Below, piece by piece: positions 26,843 to 39,022 of a stretch of DNA of 64,000 nucleotides. This DNA is from JAJXWB01 sp037044955. Lineage in GTDB: Bacteria > Pseudomonadota > Alphaproteobacteria > Rhizobiales > Beijerinckiaceae. The notes under the pieces were generated by a model that searched no databases, was not told the origin of the DNA, and saw only the letters and a program-made list of their open reading frames with translations. Made by a program: the position numbers and the translations under genes. How positions within the stretch are numbered: the stretch's first letter is position 1; the number at the start of each line of letters is the position of its first letter. The stretch spans positions 1,426,001-1,490,000 of the forward strand of contig JBAOHX010000002.1 in the NCBI GenBank assembly GCA_037044955.1, in the 5' to 3' direction.

Positions 26843-26888
26843 GGCCGGGGTCATTTCGGGCAGGGCGCGCCCCTGCCCTTCAGTTCCA

Positions 26889-26919
26889 GCCGGCGCCGCA
26901 AGCGCCGGCTTTTCTTTTT
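26889..26919 (+). terminator. Rho-independent terminator after the cold-shock gene
   Basis: AGCCGGCGC / GCGCCGGCT stem with a short CGCAA loop, followed by TTTTCTTTTT. It separates the cold-shock gene from mazG, whose ATG is only 25 bases downstream. Confidence 0.85.
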
Positions 26920-26944
26920 GGCTCCGGCAATCCTCCTGAGACGC

Positions 26945-27763
26945 ATGGAAAAGTCACGCGACATTGCGCGCCTTCTCGAGATCATGGCGGCGCTGCGCAC
27001 GCCGGCGACGGGTTGCCCATGGGACCTCGAGCAGAACTTCTCGACCATCGCGCCCTACACGATCGAGGAAGCCTACGAGGTCGCCGACGCCATCGCGCAT
27101 GGCGACCGCGAGGATCTGCGCGAGGAGCTGGGCGACCTGCTGTTGCAGGTCGTCTTTCATGCGCGCATGGCGGAAGAGGAAGGCGCCTTCGATTTCGGCG
27201 GCGTGGTCGAGGCGATCACCGACAAGCTGATCCGCCGCCATCCGCATGTGTTCGGCGATGCGCGCGACCTGTCGCCGGACGAGGTGTCGGCGCTGTGGGG
27301 CAAGATCAAGGCCGAGGAGAAGCGGCTGAAGGCGGCGCGCAATCCCGGCGCATCGGCCCTGCCCGCCGCCCGCACGCTCGCGAAGGTGAAGTCGGGGAGA
27401 CCCGCTCTCGCCCGCGCGCTCGACTTGCAGAAGGCCGCCGGCGAAGTCGGCTTCGACTGGAACGACATTCGCGCCGTGCTCGACAAGATCGTCGAGGAAT
27501 CGCGCGAGGTGACCGAGGCGGTGGCGTCGGGCAAGGCCGAGCGCGTGGAGGACGAGATCGGCGATCTCTTCTTCGTCATGGTCAATCTGGCCCGCCATGC
27601 GGGCGTCGACCCGGAGACCGCGCTGCGCGGCGCCAACGCCAAGTTCGAGCGGCGCTTCGCCTATGTCGAGGACGGCCTTTTCGCGCGCGGCAAGGCGCCG
27701 AAGGACGCGACCCTCGAAGAAATGGACGCGCTTTGGCACGAAGCCAAGAAGAACGGCGCCTGA
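26945..27763 (+). CDS. mazG: Nucleoside triphosphate pyrophosphohydrolase MazG
   Basis: 272 residues with two MazG domains: the first has CPWDLEQNFSTIAPYTIEEAYEVADAI and EELGDLLLQVVFHARMAEE, the second VDKIVEESREVTEAV-like sequence and VEDEIGDLFFVMVNLARH. E-x-x-E-x(n)-E-x-x-D metal-binding residues are present in both. MazG clears aberrant (d)NTPs and can lower ppGpp. ATG 26945 gives the standard start MEKSRDIARLLEIM. It is convergent with the secreted protein at 27774. Confidence 0.92.
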   Translation: MEKSRDIARLLEIMAALRTPATGCPWDLEQNFSTIAPYTIEEAYEVADAIAHGDREDLREELGDLLLQVVFHARMAEEEGAFDFGGVVEAITDKLIRRHPHVFGDARDLSPDEVSALWGKIKAEEKRLKAARNPGASALPAARTLAKVKSGRPALARALDLQKAAGEVGFDWNDIRAVLDKIVEESREVTEAVASGKAERVEDEIGDLFFVMVNLARHAGVDPETALRGANAKFERRFAYVEDGLFARGKAPKDATLEEMDALWHEAKKNGA

Positions 27764-27773
27764 GCGCCGGATT

Positions 27774-28295
27774 CTAGCGAAGCCCGCCGAACTGCAGCGC
27801 GCCGAAGGGCGCGATGTTGCGGTTCACGTCGCCTTCCTGCGGGGCGAAGCTGAGCGCCGGCGCGGATGCCGCCTCGCCGCCCTTCCCCGCCGCCGCCACT
27901 GCGGCGTTCCAGGCCTCGCGCGCCTTGGCGGGGTCGCTGCGGACCGCGACGTTGCGGACCGGCGGCGGCGTGTCCGCCTCGCCGCCCCCGGGCGTTTGCG
28001 TCGCATTGTTCTTGTCCGCGGCGTCGGGGGCGCTCCGGGCGGTCTTCGAGGGCGCCGAAGTCTCGTCCTCGTCCGCCTCCGGTTTGGCTGTCGCTTCCGC
28101 GGCCGGCTTGAGCGCCGCCGTCTTGCGATGGATCACGATGCCGGCCTTGGCCGCTGCGGCCTTGCTGATGCAGCGTCCCTTGGACACCTGGAATATCTGG
28201 CCCGAACCGCATTGTCTGGCGTCCGCGGGCGAAACGAGGGCGACGGCGAGACCGACGCCGGCGGAGGCGAATAGAGCAAGTCGAATGGATCGCAT
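27774..28295 (-). CDS. Secreted protein of unknown function, Ala-rich
   Basis: 173 residues with a signal peptide (IRLALFASAGVGLAVALVSPADA). The mature N terminus RQCGSGQIFQVSKGRCISKAAA has two cysteines in a small EF-hand-free motif seen in some rhizobial proteins; the remainder is low-complexity Ala/Pro/Lys. No family named. It lies between mazG and hflX on the hflX strand. Confidence 0.65.
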   Translation of the reverse strand: MRSIRLALFASAGVGLAVALVSPADARQCGSGQIFQVSKGRCISKAAAAKAGIVIHRKTAALKPAAEATAKPEADEDETSAPSKTARSAPDAADKNNATQTPGGGEADTPPPVRNVAVRSDPAKAREAWNAAVAAAGKGGEAASAPALSFAPQEGDVNRNIAPFGALQFGGLR

Positions 28296-28421
28296 ATGGG
28301 GGCTCCCCTTTTGACTGACGAACCAGGGGCGGCGCCTTACGGGCCGGGCGCGATAGGAGGGAGCGTTATTGACTGAAATGTGACCCGTTTCCGGCGCTGG
28401 CGGGATCAATTCCGCCCGGAA

Positions 28422-29807
28422 TCAGTGCGCTTTCGCCGCCTTGGCGTCGGGGAAACGCCGCAGCACGCGGTCGACCCGCTCGGGGCCGACGCGGATGTCG
28501 ATGGCGAGCGAGCCGTCCCTGCCCGCCTTGCGCGCCAGCACTTCGCCGTTCTCGTAGAGCCAGGCGAGCCCTGCCCCGTCGGCGGCCGGCACTTTCACCC
28601 GCAACAGTTTGCGCTCGCTCGCCATGCGGCTCTCGATCGCGGCGAGAAGCGTATCGACGCCCTCGCCCGTGATCGCGGAAACCAGCACGGGCCGCGCGTC
28701 GGCGGGCCGCGCCATCGTCGCCTGCAGCAGGCCGGCGCGGCGTTCCGCGCTCAGGAGATCGGCCTTGTTCCAGACCTCGATCAGCCGGCGATGATCGTGC
28801 GGCTCGACGCCGAGATCGGCGAGAATGCGCTCGACGTCGGCGCTCTGGGCTTCCGTGTCCTCGTGGCTGACGTCGCGCACATGCAGGATGACGTCGGCCT
28901 CGATCACTTCCTCCAGCGTCGCGCGGAAGGCGGAGACGAGCATGGTCGGCAGGTCGGAAATGAAGCCGACCGTATCCGACAGGATGATGCGCGCGCCGTG
29001 CGGCAGTTTCACCGCGCGCAGCGTCGGGTCGAGCGTGGCGAACAGCAGGTCCTTCGCCAAGACCTCGGCCTGCGTCAGCCGGTTGAACAGCGTCGACTTG
29101 CCGGCGTTGGTGTAGCCGACGAGCGCGACGACGGGATAAGGCGCGTCCTGCCGCTTCTTGCGGTGCAGGCCGCGCGTGCGCTTGACCTGCTCGAGGTCCT
29201 TCTCGATGCGGCTGATGCGCTCCTGAATGAGGCGGCGGTCGGTCTCGATCTGCGTTTCGCCGGGGCCGCCGAGAAAGCCGAAGCCGCCGCGCTGGCGTTC
29301 GAGGTGGGTCCACGAGCGCACGAGGCGCGACTTCTGGTAGGCGAGATGGGCGAGTTCGACCTGCAAGGCGCCCTCGCGCGTGCGGGCGCGCTTGCCGAAG
29401 ATTTCGAGGATCAGGCCGGTGCGGTCGATGACCTTGGCGGCAAAGGCCTTCTCCAGGTTGCGCTGCTGCACCGGCGAGAGCGCGCAATCCATGATGACGA
29501 GTTCGACCTCCTGCTCCTTGGCGAGCGCGGCGATCTCCTCGACCTTGCCCTTGCCGAGATAGGTCGCGGGCCGCACCTGCGCCAGCAGCACGAGGCTGGA
29601 GCCGACGATGTCGAGATCGATGGCGCGGGCGAGGCCCTCGGCCTCCTCCAGCCGCGCCTGCGGGCCGCGCAGGTTGGCGTCGCCCTGCGAAGCGCGGGCG
29701 TTGGGATAGGGGCCGATGACGAGCGCGCGCGCGCCCGCCGCCGCAGCCGCGCGGGCGTCGAGGTCGAGACCCCTGTCGGTCGGATTCGGGCGCTTGTCCT
29801 GCTCGCC
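28422..29807 (-). CDS. hflX: GTPase HflX, start codon not identifiable
   Basis: Ribosome-splitting GTPase. The HflX N-terminal domain (RAIDLDIVGSSLVLLAQVRPATYLGKGKVEE region), the glycine-rich GGFGFLGGPGETQIETDRR, and G-domain motifs GYTNAGKSTLFN, DTVGFISDLP and NKADLL are all present. The homologous frame is open right up to the hfq stop, but contains no ATG, GTG or TTG before the GTG at 29591, which would remove about 70 conserved residues. I give the whole open region. ATGAGC in place of TAGGCG at the hfq stop would supply the usual overlap start. Downstream of hfq as in many Alphaproteobacteria. Confidence 0.85.
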   Translation of the reverse strand, partial: GEQDKRPNPTDRGLDLDARAAAAAGARALVIGPYPNARASQGDANLRGPQARLEEAEGLARAIDLDIVGSSLVLLAQVRPATYLGKGKVEEIAALAKEQEVELVIMDCALSPVQQRNLEKAFAAKVIDRTGLILEIFGKRARTREGALQVELAHLAYQKSRLVRSWTHLERQRGGFGFLGGPGETQIETDRRLIQERISRIEKDLEQVKRTRGLHRKKRQDAPYPVVALVGYTNAGKSTLFNRLTQAEVLAKDLLFATLDPTLRAVKLPHGARIILSDTVGFISDLPTMLVSAFRATLEEVIEADVILHVRDVSHEDTEAQSADVERILADLGVEPHDHRRLIEVWNKADLLSAERRAGLLQATMARPADARPVLVSAITGEGVDTLLAAIESRMASERKLLRVKVPAADGAGLAWLYENGEVLARKAGRDGSLAIDIRVGPERVDRVLRRFPDAKAAKAH

Positions 29808-30058
29808 TATTTTTCCGGCGCCTCTTCGCTCGGCTCGAACATCTGGAGCGGTTGTCCGGGCATGATCGTGGAAATGGCGTGCTTGTAGACGAGCTGCGAG
29901 TGCCCGTCGCGGCGCAGCAGCACGCAGAAATTGTCGAACCAGGTCACGACGCCCTGAAGTTTGACGCCGTTCACGAGGAAGATGGTGAGCGGAATCTTGT
30001 TCTTGCGGACATAGTTGAGGAAGGTGTCCTGAAGATTTTGCGCGCGTTCAGTCGCCAT
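29807..30058 (-). CDS. hfq: RNA chaperone Hfq
   Basis: 83 residues, intact. Sm1 motif QDTFLNYVRKNKIPLTIFLVNGVKLQGVVTWFD-type region and Sm2 motif YKHAIST are both canonical; the RNA-binding rim residues are conserved. Short acidic C-terminal tail, as usual in Alphaproteobacteria. Forms a homohexamer for sRNA-mRNA pairing, including nitrogen-control RNAs. A promoter-like pair lies upstream at 30167-30195. Confidence 0.97.
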   Translation of the reverse strand: MATERAQNLQDTFLNYVRKNKIPLTIFLVNGVKLQGVVTWFDNFCVLLRRDGHSQLVYKHAISTIMPGQPLQMFEPSEEAPEK

Positions 30059-30166
30059 TGTGCCTGACCTGCTTTTCTTGGCGTCCCTCTCCGGAACGCA
30101 TTCAGTCGCCCGCCAGCAAAGTCGGCGCCATTCGGCCGGCTGGCCCCCGCGCGGGCGACGCGATGA

Positions 30167-30195
30167 CTATAAGTGTGCTTTTCCTTGAATTCCAA
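30167..30195 (-). promoter_or_regulatory. Candidate sigma-70-type promoter of hfq
   Basis: On the minus strand TTGGAA (30195-30190) and TTATAG (30172-30167) are separated by exactly 17 bases, a good -35/-10 pair, about 110 bases before the hfq ATG. The surroundings are AT-rich relative to the region. Confidence 0.55.
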
Positions 30196-30223
30196 CAAGA
30201 ACCGCACCGCGAAAACTTTAGTC

Positions 30224-30766
30224 CTAGACGCCGGGCCACATTGTGGCGACGAGCGCCGCGGCCGCGGCGAACAGGCCCAGCGCGAAAATCGGGTTGATGG
30301 CCGTGAACAGGACCAGAGCGGCCGTCGCCGCCGTGGCGAGGAAGCCCAGCGCGTCGTGATCGGCCGCGCGCGCCATCACGAGGCTGCTCGACAGCACGAG
30401 GCCGATGGCGATGGGCGTGAGGCCCGCCTTCAGCGAATTGAACCAGGCGGCGCGACCGTAGCGGGAAACGAAACGCCCGGTGACCCAGGCGAGCGCGCAG
30501 GTCGGCACGAGCGCGGCGAGCGTGGCGACGATCAGGCCGGACAGGCCCGCCATCTTCCAGCCGACGAGGCTCAGCACCATGATGTTGGGGCCGGGCGCCA
30601 CCTGCCCCAGCGCGAAGAGATTGGCGAATTCCGCGTCGTCCATCCAGTGCAGGACGTCGACGAGCTGGCGGTGCATTTCCGGCGCGATGGCGTTGGCGCC
30701 GCCGATGGCGACGAGCGACAGGATCGAAAAGTCGATCGCCATGCGCAGAAGAACGTCGGACTTCAC
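30224..30766 (-). CDS. ChrA-type chromate transporter, second half-size subunit
   Basis: 180 residues, a single CHR domain. Conserved elements: VAIGGANAIAPEMHRQLVD (the family's FG/IGG entry) and LGQVAPGPNIMVLSLVGWKMAG, followed by four to five hydrophobic segments. Short-chain ChrA proteins occur as pairs of adjacent genes with opposite topology and act together. The GTG start at 30766 overlaps the stop of the partner gene (GTGA). The true substrate may be chromate or another oxyanion such as sulfate. Confidence 0.83.
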   Translation of the reverse strand: MKSDVLLRMAIDFSILSLVAIGGANAIAPEMHRQLVDVLHWMDDAEFANLFALGQVAPGPNIMVLSLVGWKMAGLSGLIVATLAALVPTCALAWVTGRFVSRYGRAAWFNSLKAGLTPIAIGLVLSSSLVMARAADHDALGFLATAATAALVLFTAINPIFALGLFAAAAALVATMWPGV

Positions 30767-31326
30767 GGCTTGCGCCTGAAGTGCATGAAGCCGACGGACA
30801 GCGGGCCGAAAATCGCCACCGCCCAGAGCAAGGGCAGGCGGAAAACGCCGACCGCGACGAAGACCGCCGCGCAAAGGCCGATCTGGAAGGGATCGAGGCG
30901 CGCGCCGCGCGCCATCTTCACGCCCGCCGCGAACACGAGGCCCGCGGCCGCCGACGCCGCGCCGCCGACGGCGATGCGCACGAGGCTGGCGCCCGAGAGG
31001 TAGTCGTAGGCGGCGCCGATGGCCAGAATCGCGAGCATCGGCACGGCCATCAGGCCGAGGACGGAGACGATGGCGCCGGCCAGGCCGTGATAGCGCTGGC
31101 CCAGCACCACGCAGAGGTTCGGCGTGTTTGGGCCCGGCAGCACCTGGCAGATGCCGAGAAGCGCGGAATATTCGCGCGCGTCGAGCCAGCCGCGCTCCTC
31201 CACCACCATGCGATGCGCCCAGGGCGTGACGCCGCCGAAGCCCATGAGGCCGACCTTGCCCCAGCCGAGGAAGAGCTCGGCCAGGCCGGGATGGGGCCGC
31301 GGATCGGACATCACGGTTTCGGGCAT
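30763..31326 (-). CDS. ChrA-type chromate transporter, first half-size subunit
   Basis: 187 residues, a single CHR domain: LFLGWGKVGLMGFGGVTPWAHRMVVEERGWL, then LLGICQVLPGPNTPNLCVVLGQRYHG, then hydrophobic helices. Its coupling with the downstream subunit (4-base overlap) identifies the pair as a split chromate transporter. It is placed between ntrX and hfq, interrupting an order that is usually close. ATG 31326 with GGAG upstream is preferred; ATG 31311 and 31356 are alternatives. Confidence 0.83.
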   Translation of the reverse strand: MPETVMSDPRPHPGLAELFLGWGKVGLMGFGGVTPWAHRMVVEERGWLDAREYSALLGICQVLPGPNTPNLCVVLGQRYHGLAGAIVSVLGLMAVPMLAILAIGAAYDYLSGASLVRIAVGGAASAAAGLVFAAGVKMARGARLDPFQIGLCAAVFVAVGVFRLPLLWAVAIFGPLSVGFMHFRRKP

Positions 31327-31349
31327 GGCGGCTCCAATCGGCCGCGAGC

Positions 31350-31432
<83 letters not shown>

Positions 31433-31446
31433 ATCGGCGGACGCGC

Positions 31447-32811
31447 TCAGTCGATCGACAGCGACTTCAGCTTGCGGTGCAGCGCCGAGCGCTCCATGCC
31501 GATGAATTCCGCCGTGCGCGAGATATTGCCGCCGAAGCGGCTGATCTGGGCGACGAGATATTCGCGCTCGAAGACCTCGCGCGCCTCGCGCAACGGCAGG
31601 CTCATCAGCTTCTCGCCCCCTGCCCCGTTCGGCGTCGCGGGCACGAGCGCGCCGATCTCGGAGGGCAGCATCTCGGCCGTGACCTCGGCCTCCGGGTCGC
31701 CGGCGGTCAGGATCATCAGGCGTTCGACGTTGTTGCGGAGCTGGCGGATGTTGCCCGGCCAGTCGTGCGACTGCAGCACCGCCATGGCGTCCGGGCCGAT
31801 CTTGCGGCGCGGCATGCCGGTCGTCTGCGAAACCTGCTCCTGGAAGAATTCGATCAGTTCGGGAATGTCGTCGCGGCGGTCGGCGAGCGAGGGCACGTTG
31901 ATCGGCACGACGGAGAGGCGGTGGAACAATTCCTCGCGGAACTGCCCCTCCGCGATCGCCTTGGCGAGATCGCGCGAACTGGAGGAGATGATGCGGACGT
32001 CCACATGGACGCGCGTCGAGCCGTCGACGCGCTGGAAGTTCTGATCGACCAGCACGCGCAGGATCTTCGCCTGCGTTTCGCGCGGCATGTCGGCGACTTC
32101 GTCGATGTAGAGCGTGCCGCCGTGCGCCTCCTCCAGCGCGCCGACCTTGCGGCGGCCGTCCTTGCCCTCGGAGCCGAAGAGCTCGAGCTCCATGTTCTCG
32201 GGCGTGATGGTGGCGGCGTTGATGACCACGAACGGCCCGGCCGCGCGGCTCGACGCCTCGTGGATGGAGCGGGCGACGAGTTCCTTGCCGGAGCCCGGCG
32301 CGCCGGTGATGAGCACGCGCGAATTGGCCGGCGCCACGCGCTCGATCACCTGCCTGAGCTGGTTCATCGCGCTGGACTTGCCGACGATGCGGTCGATGGC
32401 GCCGGCGCGCGAACGCAATTCGCTGACCTCGCGCTTCAGGCGCGAAGCCTCCAGCGCGCGGTCGGCGACGAGCACCAGGCGGTCGGCCTTGAAGGGCTTC
32501 TCGATGAAGTCGTAGGCGCCGGCGCGGATGGCGCTGACGGCGGTCTCGATATTGCCGTGGCCGGAGATCATCACCACCGGCAGGTTGGGATGATGCTCCT
32601 TGATGACGTTGAGCAATTGCAGGCCGTCGAGCCGCGAGCCCTGCATCCAGATGTCGAGGAACATCAGGTGGGGGCGGCGCGCCTCGATGGCGGCGAGCGC
32701 CTCGTCGGAATTCTTGGCGGTGCGGGTCGAATGGCCCTCGTCCGAGAGAATTCCGGAAACGATGTCGCGGATGTCGGCTTCGTCGTCGACGATGAGAATG
32801 TCGGTAGCCAT
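31447..32811 (-). CDS. ntrX: Nitrogen regulation response regulator NtrX
   Basis: 454 residues, intact. Receiver domain: ILIVDDEADIR, phospho-acceptor Asp in LMFLDIWMQG, and Lys in FIEKPFK. A sigma-54-type AAA domain follows with Walker A GAPGSGKELVARSIH; the GAFTGA loop is replaced by a segment around FGSEGKDGRRKVGALEEAHGG, as known for NtrX proteins, which mostly do not activate sigma-54. Fis-type HTH at the end (AEFIGMERSALHRKLKSL). Partner of NtrY, 32 bases downstream of its gene. Confidence 0.95.
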   Translation of the reverse strand: MATDILIVDDEADIRDIVSGILSDEGHSTRTAKNSDEALAAIEARRPHLMFLDIWMQGSRLDGLQLLNVIKEHHPNLPVVMISGHGNIETAVSAIRAGAYDFIEKPFKADRLVLVADRALEASRLKREVSELRSRAGAIDRIVGKSSAMNQLRQVIERVAPANSRVLITGAPGSGKELVARSIHEASSRAAGPFVVINAATITPENMELELFGSEGKDGRRKVGALEEAHGGTLYIDEVADMPRETQAKILRVLVDQNFQRVDGSTRVHVDVRIISSSSRDLAKAIAEGQFREELFHRLSVVPINVPSLADRRDDIPELIEFFQEQVSQTTGMPRRKIGPDAMAVLQSHDWPGNIRQLRNNVERLMILTAGDPEAEVTAEMLPSEIGALVPATPNGAGGEKLMSLPLREAREVFEREYLVAQISRFGGNISRTAEFIGMERSALHRKLKSLSID

Positions 32812-32843
32812 TCGTCGCGCTTCTTTCTGATCGGTGCGATGTA

Positions 32844-35060
32844 TCAAACCTGTTCCGGGGCGTGCGCGGCGTGCGTTTCCGCGCTCCCCGAAACCTTCAT
32901 GAAGAGCCGAACGTAGGCGCCGGGTCCCTCCGGCGCGTCGAGCAGCTCGATCCCGCCCCCGTGATCCTCCATGATCTTGGCGACAATAGGCAGGCCGAGG
33001 CCGGTGCCTTCGCTACGCGTGGTCACATAGGGTTCGAGAAGGCGCTGGCGGTTCTCCGTCGGGAAGCCGCGGCCGTTGTCGATGACGTCGATCGCTGCGA
33101 CGCCGTCGGCGACGGCGACCGCCACGTCGATGCGGCCGGGGCCGTTGGCGCCCTCGACGGCCTCGACGCCTTCCGTGGCGTTCTTCACGATATTGGTCAG
33201 CGCTTGCGAGATCAGGCGGCGGTCGAATTTCGCCGCCAGCCTTTCGACCGCATAATGCTCGACGATTTCGATCTCGGGATGGCCGACGCGCATCAGGAAC
33301 ACGACCTGCTTGACGCACTGGATCAGTTCGTCCTCCTCCAGCCGCGCCTTGGGCATGCGGGCGAAGGAGGAGAATTCGTCGACCATGCGCTTGATGTCGT
33401 CGACCTGGCGCACGATCGTGTCGGTGCACTGGTCGAAGACTTCGCGGTCGGTAGTGATGACCCGTCCGTATTTGCGCTTCAGGCGCTCGGCCGAAAGCTG
33501 GATCGGGGTGAGCGGGTTCTTGATCTCGTGCGCGATGCGGCGCGCGACATCCGCCCAGGCCGACGTGCGCTGCGCGGTGACGAGATCGGTGATGTCGTCG
33601 AGCGTGATGACGAAACTGCGGCCCGCATCGTCGCTTGAACCCGACGTCACGCTGACGTTGACGATGCGCTCGCGGCCGCTGCGCATCAGCGTGATCTGGC
33701 TCTGCACGGAGCGGCGCTGGGCCGCCGAATCCTGCAGGATCGACGCGACTTCCGGCAGCGCGTCGGAGATCGGCTGGCCGATGGCGCTCGCGCCCGCCTC
33801 CACGTTCATCAGCTTTTCGGCGGCGGGATTGACGACCGTGACAATGCCCTCGGGATCGACGCCGACCACCGCCGCCGGCACGCCCGAGAGCACGGCTTCC
33901 GTGAACGCGCGGCGCTCGTCGATGAGCTGGTTGGCGGCCAGCAGCCTGTTCTGCTGCACGCGCAGCTCTGAGGTCATCTTGTTGAAGGTTTCGCCGAGAT
34001 GGGCGAGGTCGCCCTCGGATTTGTCGATGGGAACGCGAACGTAGAGATTGCCGGTCGCGACTTCGTCGGTCGCCGAAATCAGGCGGCGGATCGGCGCGAT
34101 CAGCCGGTTGGCGAAGGCCAGGCCGAGCCAGACCGCCGACAGCAGCATGATGAGCGAGATGAGGCCGAACATGCTGGCGAAGGCGATGACGAGATTGCGG
34201 CGCTGGCCCTCGAACGAATTGTAGATGGCGATGAGGCTGGCCGCCTGCGCGGGAAATTCCATCGTGAAGGGATCGACGGGGCGCGCGACGTAGAGGAATA
34301 CGCCGGGAAAGGCGGCGATCGGGCGCAGCGCGATGAAGGTCTTGCCGCCCTCGGCGACCACGCAGGTCGGCTCGTTCTTGCGCGCCTCGGCGAAATCGGC
34401 CGCCTCCGGCTTCACCATCTGCGCGGCCTGCTCGCCCTGCGGCGGGAAATCGGCCTTTTCGAGCGTCTCGCCGTCCTCGCGAATCAGGGCCGCCTGCGTG
34501 AAGCCGAGATAGCGCGCGCGCGAGGCGAAGAACTCGTGGAACAGCGCGCGATCCGCGTCGTACATCGGCTTGGCGCGGTCGAGGTCGGCCGCCGTCAGTT
34601 GCGCTTCCTGCAGCAACGAGCGGCATTGCGACTGCCGGAACAGGCGCGCGGCCTCGGCCGTGTTGAAGATGAAGGCGCGCACGTCGTGCAGGAAGGCCGG
34701 GCTGATCGCCTGGTTGATGGTGATGGAGCCGACGATGGCGATGACCAGCGCCGGCGCCGCCGCGGCGATCGAAAAGGCGCGCACGACGCGGAAATGCAGG
34801 CCCGAGCCCGCCGCGCCACGCCGCCAGGCGGCGGCGAGCGTCCAGCCCTCCGCCACGACGAGCGCGATGACCACCAGAAGGCAGACGACATTCGCCGCAA
34901 ACAGCGCAAGGGCCATGCGGTCGTCGACCGCGACCGGCGTCAGCCCCGACAGCAGGAAGAAGGTGGCGAGCGCGCACAGAAGCGCGAAGGCCACCGCGAC
35001 CGCGCCGAAGCGCTGCAGCAAACGCCGCCCTGTCGGCCGCGCCGGTTGCGGCGCGTTCAT
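32844..35060 (-). CDS. ntrY: Nitrogen regulation sensor histidine kinase NtrY
   Basis: 738 residues, intact. N-terminal membrane helices and a periplasmic domain, a further helix near residue 300, then HAMP (NRLIAPIRRLISATDEVATGN), PAS, the H box ARRIAHEIKNPLTPIQLSAERL and the HATPase domain (LISQALTNIVKNATEG, DNGRGFP, GTGLGLPIV). NtrY senses nitrogen or redox state and phosphorylates NtrX. Follows ntrC after 132 bases. Confidence 0.95.
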   Translation of the reverse strand: MNAPQPARPTGRRLLQRFGAVAVAFALLCALATFFLLSGLTPVAVDDRMALALFAANVVCLLVVIALVVAEGWTLAAAWRRGAAGSGLHFRVVRAFSIAAAAPALVIAIVGSITINQAISPAFLHDVRAFIFNTAEAARLFRQSQCRSLLQEAQLTAADLDRAKPMYDADRALFHEFFASRARYLGFTQAALIREDGETLEKADFPPQGEQAAQMVKPEAADFAEARKNEPTCVVAEGGKTFIALRPIAAFPGVFLYVARPVDPFTMEFPAQAASLIAIYNSFEGQRRNLVIAFASMFGLISLIMLLSAVWLGLAFANRLIAPIRRLISATDEVATGNLYVRVPIDKSEGDLAHLGETFNKMTSELRVQQNRLLAANQLIDERRAFTEAVLSGVPAAVVGVDPEGIVTVVNPAAEKLMNVEAGASAIGQPISDALPEVASILQDSAAQRRSVQSQITLMRSGRERIVNVSVTSGSSDDAGRSFVITLDDITDLVTAQRTSAWADVARRIAHEIKNPLTPIQLSAERLKRKYGRVITTDREVFDQCTDTIVRQVDDIKRMVDEFSSFARMPKARLEEDELIQCVKQVVFLMRVGHPEIEIVEHYAVERLAAKFDRRLISQALTNIVKNATEGVEAVEGANGPGRIDVAVAVADGVAAIDVIDNGRGFPTENRQRLLEPYVTTRSEGTGLGLPIVAKIMEDHGGGIELLDAPEGPGAYVRLFMKVSGSAETHAAHAPEQV

Positions 35061-35192
35061 CGAATTCTGCTTCGGACATCGGCCCCCAACGATCCGCTCC
35101 GTCTCCGCCAGGGCTAGCGGAGTTGCGGCCTAGTTGCAACGACGCAACGGTGTTGCCCGATTGCGACGTTTTTCTGGCGCCGAGAGGAGATT

Positions 35193-36680
<1,488 letters not shown>

Positions 36681-36702
36681 TTCTCTCTCCAGCGTCGTGG
36701 CT

Positions 36703-37868
36703 TCACGTTGCGCGTCCGTCCTGCGCGGTCCCGCCCTTGGCGCGATACATCGGCATCAAGATCCGAAATGTCGTGCGCCGCGGTTGGGACTCGCATTCGA
36801 CGATGCCGCCGTGGTCCCCGACAATCTTCGCTACCAAAGCAAGTCCGAGGCCAGTCCCGCTCGTCTTCGTCGTGACGAAGGGATCGTAGAGATTGGCCAT
36901 GATGTCCTCGGGCACGCCCGGCCCGTTGTCGCGCACGCAGAATTCGAGCGGCAGGCTGACCAGCGAGGTCGAGCCCGGCGTCCGCATCCGCACGCCCGGC
37001 TTGTAGGCCGTCGACAGTTCGATCTCGCCGTCGATGGCGTCGCCGCCGATGGCCTCGGCCGCGTTCTTCACGAGGTTCATGAAGAGCTGGACGAGCTGGT
37101 CGCGATTGGCGAGCACCGGCGGCAGCGAGGGGTCGTAGGTCTCGGTGAAGCGGATGTGGCGGGCAAAGCCCGCCTGCGCCGAGAGTTTCACCTGGCCGAG
37201 CACGTTATGGATGTTGACGCTCTCGCGCTCGATCGGGCCGCCCTCGGAGAACATTTCCATGCGCCCGACCAGTTTCACGATGCGGTCGGTCTCGTCGCAG
37301 ATCAGCCGGGTGAGCGCGCGGTCGCCGTCCTCGACCGCGGTTTCCAGCAATTGCGCGGCGCCGCGAATGCCGGCGAGCGGGTTCTTGATCTCGTGCGCGA
37401 GCATGGCGGCGAGAGCCGAAACGGAGCGGGCGGCGCCTCGATGGGTGAGCTGCCTGTCCATTTTATCGGCAATTGTCCGTTCCTGCAGCATAAGAACTAG
37501 GCTGTTTGCATCATCCGAGAGCGGCGCGGCGTGTATGTCCGCGACCCTCTCGGCGCCGATGCGCGGGGTGCCGAGGTCGACGCGGTACTCGTTGATGGCG
37601 GCGCGGCGCTCGCGCGCCTGCTCGAGCAGGCCGAGCACGGGCGAGGAAAACGGCAGCAGATCCTCGATGCGCTGGCGGCGCAGCGCCGCGAGCCCCATCT
37701 CGAAAAAGGCTTCCGCAGCGGAATTGGCGTCGATGATCCTGTTGCCGCCGTCGAGCGCCAGCACGGGATTGGGCAGCGCAGCCAGAAGGCGCGCGGGGTC
37801 GACCGCCGCGGGCCTTTCCTCGCGCCTCGGCCACTGGCGATCGACGACGAAATCGTCCGTTTCGCGGT

Positions 37869-37872
<4 letters not shown>
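36703..37872 (-). CDS. ntrB: Nitrogen regulation sensor kinase NtrB
   Basis: 389 residues, intact. PAS domain (LLAALPNPVLALDGGNRIIDAN), H box AMLAHEIKNPLAGIRGAAQLLE, and HATPase motifs LFMNLVKNAAEAIG, DNGPGVPEDI and GTGLGLALVAKIV. Cytoplasmic, no membrane segment. Regulated by PII proteins; it phosphorylates or dephosphorylates NtrC. Start ATG 37872 overlaps the dusB stop (ATGA), the standard alphaproteobacterial arrangement. Confidence 0.95.
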
Positions 37873-38913
<1,041 letters not shown>

Positions 38914-39022
38914 GCCTATACAATAGACACTATATTGCGCTGCGCCAAGGGCTAGGCTTGATATTTATCATGCCCGGTGCGGCGAAATTGACGGAGGCGC
39001 GGAAACGTCGGATTGAAACGCC

